Shown: positions 58,091-64,000 of the stretch, one piece after another
How positions within the stretch are numbered: the first letter of the stretch is position 1
Layout: every line of letters starts with the position of its first letter
Notes under the pieces: generated by a model
Told to the model about the DNA's origin: nothing
Database searches by the model: none
Seen by the model: only the letters and a program-made list of their open reading frames with translations
Translations under genes and position numbers: made by a program
DNA from: Euclidia mi
Lineage: Eukaryota > Arthropoda > Insecta > Lepidoptera > Erebidae
Length of the DNA: 64,000 bases
Direction of reading: 5' to 3'
NCBI GenBank assembly: GCA_944739405.2
Contig: OX123209.2
Span: forward strand, 13,038,217-13,102,216

Positions 58091-61057
58091 TCACATGTCA
58101 TCAATTGAGTAATAGCATTTTTCTAACAGGAATCGCTTAAGTTTGCTTAAAAAATCCTTTTTGCAGAATATTTCTTTAATTTCTAGAGGCAATTTATTAA
58201 ATATTTTAACGGATCTGTAAAATGCACTTTGTTTTACAACATCTAGGTGTGGTATACAATGGGTATGTAGATCCTTTCTCCTCGTGCTCTCCCTTATCTG
58301 TTTCTCATCTTCATTTTCGTACTCATGAACATGTTTAGATAAGTGAGAGAGTAGTACTAATATATATAAACTAGGAACAGTTAATATCCCCAGTTCTTTG
58401 AAATGTGGTCTGCATGAATTTGGTATTTGAATTCTTACAATCGTTCGAATGGCTCTTTTCTGTGCAACAAATGCCTTATTTATATTATATTCAAAGCTTC
58501 CTCCCCAAAACAGGATGCTATATCTCAGCTTTGACTCGACTAACGCAAAGTATACCATTCTTAGGTGCTCAATACTAACTTCGTTCCTAAGACTCCTGAG
58601 TACATAGCAGGCCGAACTAATTGAGTTTTCCAGATGCTTTAACTCTGCTTTCCAGTTTAGTTTGTCGTCGATGTGAACTCCTAGAAATTTTACCACCGAG
58701 GTTTGACTTATGCGTTCACCGTTTATTTTACTATTTAATGTATCCGTATTTTTAGAGGTCGAGCGAAAAATAATTACATTTGTTTTACTAATATTTACTT
58801 TAAGGCTATTTACAGTGAACCAAGTGTAGAAGGTGTTCAAGGTATTATTTACCACCAAATTAAGACTGTTTATATCATTAGCCGACACTACTGCATTAGT
58901 GTCATCTGCAAAAACAACCAATTGAGTACATCCGTTACTGGTTGAGTTCACATGTTCTATCAAGTCATTGATGAAGGTTATAAAGAAAATCGGACCTAGT
59001 ATTGAACCTTGGGGAACACCAGCCCGTATTTGTGACATTTTAGATCTAAATGTTTCTTCAAAAATTATACTATTATCTGGTTTTAAAGTTTTAGCTGTAT
59101 TATTCGCAGCTTTAATCTCGACAAACATTTTTCTATTACTTAAATACGATGTAAGAAGTTCGTGAGCTTTACCCCTTACACCATAATGATTAAGTTTTTT
59201 TAACAGTAATTTGTGATTAACTGTGTCGAATGCCGAGCTTAAATCTAGAAAAATTCCGGCCACTTTTTGCTTACAATTCATTCTGCTTACAACATCCTTT
59301 ATAAGCGTGTATATTGCATCTTGTGTCCCGACGTTTCTCTGATACCCGAACTGTCTGCTGTTCAGTACTTTGTTTCTATACAAATGGCTTAACAACCTTG
59401 CTTTAATTAATTTTTCTAATATTTTGGACGTAGTAGACAGTAACGAGATGGGCCTATACATCTTAGGATCAGTTTTTGATCCTTTCTTGTGTATTGGTAC
59501 GATTTTTGCTATCTTAAATTGATCCGGAAATATACCTTCGTCAAAACATTTATTAAATAAATAACTCAGTGGTTCTGCTAGTATATCTATGTTATCTTTG
59601 ATAAGTGTTATAGGTATGTCATCATAACCAGTCGATTTTTTACTCTCCATTTTTTTAACTAATTTACATATCTCTTGTGGAGTGGAATGGTCTAAAATTA
59701 GTTTGTTTTGTACTCTATCTGCACTTTTATGTAAAATATCCATAGCGGTTTTTGTATCGATTGAACTAATAGTGGAACATACTTCAAATTGCTTCATAAG
59801 TGTATTAGCTATATCGGCTGGTTCTGATACAAGCTTATTTTCTATTTTTAATACTAGCTTAGTTCTTTTTTCATCCCTCTTGTTACGGTGTTCATTTATT
59901 AGTTTCCAAACATCTTTATGGATATTCTTTGATTTTGCTATTCTTGATTGGATTGATATTTTTTTAGCTGATTTGATTACTTTTCTATATAATGTAAGGT
60001 ACTTTTTCCTGTAATTTACTACAGTATCATTTTGATGATTAGCTTTCCCAACACATAAAAACCGTTTCATTTTACTTGATACCTTTATTCCTTTAGATAC
60101 CCAGCTCAATGGTGCAGGATGTGCCAAATTTATTTTAATTAATCTTTTCTTAAAACTGTGTGTAAAAATTTCATTAAACGTTTTAATAAATGAATTAATG
60201 CCCATGTGGCACCAGTCTTGTTGCAATAATGCATGCCGAAATAAACACTTATTTTGCACCGTGAATTTTCTTTTAGTGACTTGTAGAAATGTGCTTTTGT
60301 TATGTATGTGCGTGTTACAAGCTCTCATTATAGTATTGCAAATTAAACCTGCATGGCCATCAGCTAGCCCATTGTGATCAACTTCACAATTTATAGAGTC
60401 GCATTTTATCATATTTGTAAATATATTATCTAAACAAGATTGGGAATTATTACGAATAAATGTAGTCAAACTAATTAAAGGTCTAAAGTTATAACATGTC
60501 AATAAATTAAGTAGGTCATTTTTCTTTTTACTATCAATTAATAGGTCAATATTAAAGTCACCACAAATTAAGCAATTCTTGTCAAAAAAATGCTCTAACA
60601 GTTTCTCAAGTTGTTGCAGAAATATGTCCAAATTTTTGTCATTAGGAGTGCGATAGCAACAACATATACACACACCAGTTTGTATATCTTTAACACAACA
60701 AATTTCAAAACTCTCAACAGTATACAATTTTTTTGAGATATTTAACTCTTCATACTCTCTTTCCCTCTTTGTTAGAATAAGAGTACCTCCCCTTTGTTTG
60801 TTTATTCTAGTATTATATGAGGCAACTTGATATTCAGAAAGATTAAGTAAGTCTTTATTAAGAAAATGTTCACTAATGCAAAGATAATGCATGGGACGAG
60901 ATAAGCTGCTTATATATAATTCTAATTCATCTTTCTTATTGTTTAAACCACACAAGTTTTGATGAAAGACATTAAGCTCAGTCATATGTAAAGCATGTGA
61001 AGAGTTTTGATGTACATCTGAATTAGTTTTAGACACGAAAAAACTTTTTATTTTCAA
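58091..61057 (-). CDS. LINE ORF2: AP endonuclease and reverse transcriptase, intact
   Basis: 988 codons without interruption. Residues ~25-240 form the endonuclease (ELNVFHQNLCGLNNKKDE, ISEHFLN with the Glu, CYRTPND, LICGDFNIDLL, SCLDNIFTN). ~470-760 form the RT (KIVPIHKKGSKTDPKMYRPI, FGYQRNVGTQDAI, LDLSSAFDTVNH, RAGVPQGSILGP, VVFADDTNAVV at ~715). The ~200-residue C-terminus is family typical and ends CYYSIDDM. The enzyme would nick chromosomal DNA and copy element RNA there. The start overlaps ORF1 by 29 bp in another frame. The lack of lesions suggests recent insertion. Confidence 0.9.
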   Translation of the reverse strand: MKIKSFFVSKTNSDVHQNSSHALHMTELNVFHQNLCGLNNKKDELELYISSLSRPMHYLCISEHFLNKDLLNLSEYQVASYNTRINKQRGGTLILTKREREYEELNISKKLYTVESFEICCVKDIQTGVCICCCYRTPNDKNLDIFLQQLEKLLEHFFDKNCLICGDFNIDLLIDSKKKNDLLNLLTCYNFRPLISLTTFIRNNSQSCLDNIFTNMIKCDSINCEVDHNGLADGHAGLICNTIMRACNTHIHNKSTFLQVTKRKFTVQNKCLFRHALLQQDWCHMGINSFIKTFNEIFTHSFKKRLIKINLAHPAPLSWVSKGIKVSSKMKRFLCVGKANHQNDTVVNYRKKYLTLYRKVIKSAKKISIQSRIAKSKNIHKDVWKLINEHRNKRDEKRTKLVLKIENKLVSEPADIANTLMKQFEVCSTISSIDTKTAMDILHKSADRVQNKLILDHSTPQEICKLVKKMESKKSTGYDDIPITLIKDNIDILAEPLSYLFNKCFDEGIFPDQFKIAKIVPIHKKGSKTDPKMYRPISLLSTTSKILEKLIKARLLSHLYRNKVLNSRQFGYQRNVGTQDAIYTLIKDVVSRMNCKQKVAGIFLDLSSAFDTVNHKLLLKKLNHYGVRGKAHELLTSYLSNRKMFVEIKAANNTAKTLKPDNSIIFEETFRSKMSQIRAGVPQGSILGPIFFITFINDLIEHVNSTSNGCTQLVVFADDTNAVVSANDINSLNLVVNNTLNTFYTWFTVNSLKVNISKTNVIIFRSTSKNTDTLNSKINGERISQTSVVKFLGVHIDDKLNWKAELKHLENSISSACYVLRSLRNEVSIEHLRMVYFALVESKLRYSILFWGGSFEYNINKAFVAQKRAIRTIVRIQIPNSCRPHFKELGILTVPSLYILVLLSHLSKHVHEYENEDEKQIRESTRRKDLHTHCIPHLDVVKQSAFYRSVKIFNKLPLEIKEIFCKKDFLSKLKRFLLEKCYYSIDDM

Positions 61058-61715
61058 TAGTTTTACGGTTAAAGTAATATGGAATGGTTCCAGGTTTGAG
61101 CATACATTCTGTTTTACTATCTTGTTTGTTTGTAATGTTCATATTATCATCACAACAATAAAAAATAATATTTGTCTCAATAAAAACATTCAGATCCTGG
61201 AAAATACTTCTAAATGCTTTATTGTTTACCCTGCCAGTAGATTTTTTAAACATTTCATAAGAGTATTCAATGATTTTGTTGGTATCAAATAAATAAGTAT
61301 ACTGAAAAGTCCAATTGTTAATGTACAGAAGTTGGTTGAAAGTTTCTATCCTCTTATTGAATAAATTGAAATTATTTTTAAATCTAAAGTTAGGCAAACA
61401 TAAAATAATATTTGTATGCATTAATGTCTCTAATCTACTTTTTATGTAATCAATTAGACTTGTATAATTTTTGGTTACTTTAAAATCTGCCTCACCCAGA
61501 AATATGATGCAATAATCTTCTAAAGTGAAATTCTTAACTTTCTTGTCTAAGTTGTCAAGAAGATTTTTCGTGTCTGCGTTTGGTATACAATAGTGGCAAA
61601 CATAGGAGCTCGGAAACGTATATTCAGCATATTTCAATATAGCGTTGGTGTTATTATCACTAATTATGCATATTTTATTTACGTGTCTTCTATTTTTTGA
61701 CGTCTCAGATGACAT
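61029..61715 (-). CDS. LINE ORF1, C-terminal part (SGNH-hydrolase-like fold suspected)
   Basis: 228 codons from an ATG at 61715. The frame is the same as the upstream ORF1 piece and is separated from it only by a TAA at 61722-61724. A core of hydrophobic strands (KICIISDNNTNAI, YCIIFLGEADF, NIILCLPNFRF) resembles the esterase-like domain in ORF1 of CR1-group LINEs; catalytic residues are not clear. It either starts here after re-initiation or was one protein before the TAA arose. Confidence 0.65.
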   Translation of the reverse strand: MSSETSKNRRHVNKICIISDNNTNAILKYAEYTFPSSYVCHYCIPNADTKNLLDNLDKKVKNFTLEDYCIIFLGEADFKVTKNYTSLIDYIKSRLETLMHTNIILCLPNFRFKNNFNLFNKRIETFNQLLYINNWTFQYTYLFDTNKIIEYSYEMFKKSTGRVNNKAFRSIFQDLNVFIETNIIFYCCDDNMNITNKQDSKTECMLKPGTIPYYFNRKTIENKKFFRV

Positions 61716-61857
61716 TTTAAATTACCTGTCATGATCTGAATCCTGATTTGCAGCGCCCTCTATTGCCTCAGATTCCACACATTTGGGTTCGATAGATGAT
61801 CGGTGTTGCATTAATGAGTCTTCTAGCTGCTTGCAAGTTGTTTTGATAGATGGCGTA

Positions 61858-63150
61858 CGAGGGTCAAACTGAAAGTTCTTAGAAAATCAAAAACTGATTA
61901 TATTAGCCAGTTATTAGTTTTATTATATCTTTTCAAAATATTGTCCATTGACGTCAATACACCGCTGCATGCGATGGAACCACTGGGAAAAGCACTTTGC
62001 CCACTCGTCCTTAGGGGTCTCTTCAATGGCATCGCGATACGCAGCCACCGCTTCTTCAGCATTCATAAACCGCTTTCCTTTAAGTTTTTCTTTAACTTTT
62101 GGAAATAAATAAAAATCACAAGGCGCGAGGTCGGGGCTATACGGCGGGTGACCCAGTAATTCAACGTTTGATGTCGCCAAATAGTCGATCGTTCGCTTGG
62201 CGGTGTGCGACGAGGCGTTGTCGTGGTGAAGGAGGATCCTACTGCGAGGTCGTTTCTCTCGAACTTTTTCCAAGACAAGTGGCAAACAATTGGTAGTGTA
62301 CCATTCTGCAGAAACTGTTTTTTGATCCTCTAACACAATTGTTGCGAAATGACCTATCCTTCCAAAGAACGAGGCCACCATTTTTTTTCCCGCACTTCGA
62401 TCTCTCTTCACTTTAGTTGGCAACTCCTCGAAAGGAAACACCCACTGAGCAGATTGTCTTTTGGTTTCAGGATCATAACAGTAAATCCAGCTTTCGTCAC
62501 CTGTTAGTATGTCGAACACAGCATTTGAGTCACCTCCGTTAAATCTTTCAATCATTTTACGGCACCAATCCACACGATGGAGTTTTTGAGCCTTAGTCAA
62601 ATTATGAGGTATCCACCGGGCGCAAAGCTTCCTGACCGCTAAATGTTCATGGAGGATTTTGTGCACTTGACTCATACCGATGCCTAAGCTTGTCCGAATC
62701 TGCTGATAGGTCACTCTTTTGTCAGTCTCTATCATACGCCGCACAACACAGATGTTATTTTCAGTCGTCGCCGTAGAAGGCCGTCCCTCACGTACATCAT
62801 CAGTGAGATTAGTGCGACCACGTTTAAACTCATTAAACCAGTTGTAAACAGTCGCACGAGATGGGGCTTCATCGTGAAAGGCCAATCGTAGTCTATCATA
62901 ACTTTCTTGTTGACTTAAATGACATCGAAAGTCATAAAAAATCATTGCACAAAAATTTTCTCGTGTTAAATTCATGTTGACGTGATACAGACAATTTTCA
63001 ATTTGCCGCCAAATCGTAAAACAAATGACAAATGAATGAAATATATACTCAGTAATATTGGCAAAGAGTTCTATTTTCAAATTTTAGAATATATTTTTTA
63101 TTATATTGTTTATAAGTGGCCAGTTCTAAGAACTTTCAGTTTGACCCTCG
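61858..63150 (-). mobile_element. Mariner transposon (DD34D), apparently complete
   Basis: 1,293 bp with 27-bp perfect terminal inverted repeats (CGAGGGTCAAACTGAAAGTT then CTTAGAA). TA stands on each side (61856-61857 and 63151-63152). Removing it and one TA restores an open frame of LINE ORF1 across the junction, which confirms the boundaries. It is the most recent event in this nest. Confidence 0.95.
61923..62975 (-). CDS. Mariner transposase, DD34D, no lesions
   Basis: 350 aa from ATG 62975, the usual mariner length; a further upstream ATG in frame would add 35 residues inside the 5' region. N-terminal helix-turn-helix domains (~1-115) include SRATVYNWFNEFKRG and EGRPSTAT. The linker WIPHNL is the WVPHEL equivalent. 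The catalytic triad is D160 (TGDESW), D252 (HHDNASSHTA) and D287 (YSPDLAPCDFYLFP), with exactly 34 residues between the last two. The enzyme cuts and pastes the element into TA. Subfamily not assigned. Confidence 0.95.
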   Translation of the reverse strand: MNLTRENFCAMIFYDFRCHLSQQESYDRLRLAFHDEAPSRATVYNWFNEFKRGRTNLTDDVREGRPSTATTENNICVVRRMIETDKRVTYQQIRTSLGIGMSQVHKILHEHLAVRKLCARWIPHNLTKAQKLHRVDWCRKMIERFNGGDSNAVFDILTGDESWIYCYDPETKRQSAQWVFPFEELPTKVKRDRSAGKKMVASFFGRIGHFATIVLEDQKTVSAEWYTTNCLPLVLEKVREKRPRSRILLHHDNASSHTAKRTIDYLATSNVELLGHPPYSPDLAPCDFYLFPKVKEKLKGKRFMNAEEAVAAYRDAIEETPKDEWAKCFSQWFHRMQRCIDVNGQYFEKI

Positions 63151-63646
63151 TATGACTACCATCTGATGTCTCATTTCTGGGACTCTGATTTTGAAGGTTT
63201 GTGAAATCGAGTGTGGATCTAATTGTATTTCTTCCACGCCCCATTTTCACAGGTTTTTTTGTTTTACCGGTACTTGTACATATGTGCGTTAATTGTTTGA
63301 TTTTCAATTCGTAGCTAATAATTTGTTTGGCTTGTGTGCCATTTTCCAGTAGAAGATTCTCTATTTCATTTTCAGCAGTTTTAAGTTTCTCTTCAAGCTT
63401 ACGTATCTGATTTTTTAAGTCAGTAACATCCTCCTTTGTTCTTGAGTTGAGAATAGGGAAACTCCTGTTTAATTCACATGAGTGTGTCGATGTTGAGTTG
63501 AAAGAAGTATAGTGTTCATCTTCCTTATCATTTACTTCCGTCAGGGCTTCAAATGAATTATAAATTGCCAGTGTTGTCCTTGGTTTATTTCGCAGTGTAA
63601 TATTATTTTCAAATGAAGCATTCTTCGGAGTTGAATTAACTGCCAT
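63151..63646 (-). pseudogene. LINE ORF1, N-terminal part, interrupted by mariner
   Basis: ATG at 63646. About 165 codons are native up to GSHT at the TA; the frame then runs into the mariner TIR and stops at 63110. The native frame resumes at 61855 and continues ~45 codons (PSIKTTCKQLEDS...) to TAA 61722. Residues ~75-125 are a coiled coil (KNQIRKLEEKLKTAENEIEN), as in trimerising ORF1 proteins. The flanks are Ser/Thr-rich and basic. Confidence 0.75.
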
Positions 63647-63660
63647 CTTGTGGTGAGAGG

Positions 63661-64000
63661 CAAAATCAATTTATGTGAGATTCTAGTATAAATAAGCGTG
63701 TGATCAATATTGCGTTGATGATAACACTACTCGACGCTAGATGGCAGGACAATACTCTTGAAATTAGGATATTTAGTTCGTCTATCCTCCGCAGGTCGCG
63801 CTACTTTCTATGTCATAAGTTTGAATTTTTTTCTTAACGGATTATTTTATTGTTAAAATATCCAGTTTTCGCTAATGTTTGTTAATTTATAGGTAGTGTT
63901 ATAAAATGGTAATCGTACCTTTGTTTATTAATGTTCAAACAGCCTTATCACAGTTATTTTGTTGTTTCACTTCAATTTATTCTGTCACTTATAGTTATAG
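63661..64000. other. LINE 5' region or flank, unassigned
   Basis: Probably 5' UTR of the LINE up to an unknown boundary. AGCGCGACCTGCGGAGGATA on - near 63780-63800 and a CTAGATGGC block near 63740 are candidate 5' sequences. No gene seen. Confidence 0.35.

Larger units (their letters stand above)
57704..63660 (-). mobile_element. CR1-superfamily LINE (Rex1/Daphne-like), near-intact, hit by mariner
   Basis: On -: ORF1 (63646 to 61029, one in-frame TAA and a mariner inside), ORF2 (61057-58091, intact), ~390-bp 3' UTR, and a 3' end of AAATGAAATG-type pentamers at ~57704-57715. ORF1 and ORF2 overlap by 29 bp. The clade is suggested by ORF2 similarity and tail type, not proven. The 5' end is not defined. 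Confidence 0.82.

Overview
The window looks like nuclear DNA of a moth or butterfly (Lepidoptera). It is AT-rich with GT-AG introns. It is packed with repeats typical of that order: tRNA-derived SINEs, RTE-type LINE tails ending in (GAT)n, CR1-like LINEs with pentanucleotide tails, Helitron-like ends, a Penelope-like element, and many MITEs. No species is assigned. There are no operons or prokaryotic features.

Two host genes are supported, both partial. On the + strand, four exons (8207-12640) encode the C-terminal ~174 residues of a coiled-coil protein of unknown identity, followed by a poly(A) signal. On the - strand, six exons (42703 down to 26232) encode the C-terminal ~250 residues of mannosyl-oligosaccharide glucosidase (glucosidase I, GH63, MOGS). 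All reading-frame phases match across its introns. Its 5' exons were not found and probably lie beyond 64 kb.

Nearly everything else is mobile DNA, mostly in MOGS introns. From left to right: 1-8.2 kb holds interspersed repeats, including a 5'-truncated LINE with a 13-bp target duplication. 8.2-12.7 kb is the coiled-coil gene, with a palindromic minisatellite in its last intron. 12.7-26.2 kb is intergenic, with SINEs, Helitron-like repeats, a 1.6-kb palindrome flanked by TTAA, and a hAT MITE nested in a TTA-flanked MITE. 26.2-42.7 kb is MOGS; its introns carry a 4.7-kb inverted duplication (itself hit by piggyBac-type and hAT-type elements), a Penelope-like element with direct and inverted terminal repeats, nested MITEs, and a TTA-flanked element swollen by ~31 copies of a 59-bp repeat. 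42.7-52.95 kb reads as one PIF/Harbinger transposon, recognisable by matching 28-bp ends. It contains a MADF-BESS gene on + and a decayed transposase on -, the latter inside the former's intron, and it has been inflated by a 4.2-kb CR1-like LINE and SINEs. 53-57.7 kb is repeat fragments. 57.7-63.7 kb is a nearly intact CR1-superfamily LINE whose ORF1 is cut by an apparently intact mariner transposon.

The most unusual items are the Harbinger locus with antisense transposase, the Penelope element's terminal architecture, the paralogous empty site that proves a TTAA insertion, the satellite-expanded MITE, the SINE tails that match the coding end of an RTE-like LINE, and the crowding of insertions to within ~10-35 bp of MOGS splice sites.
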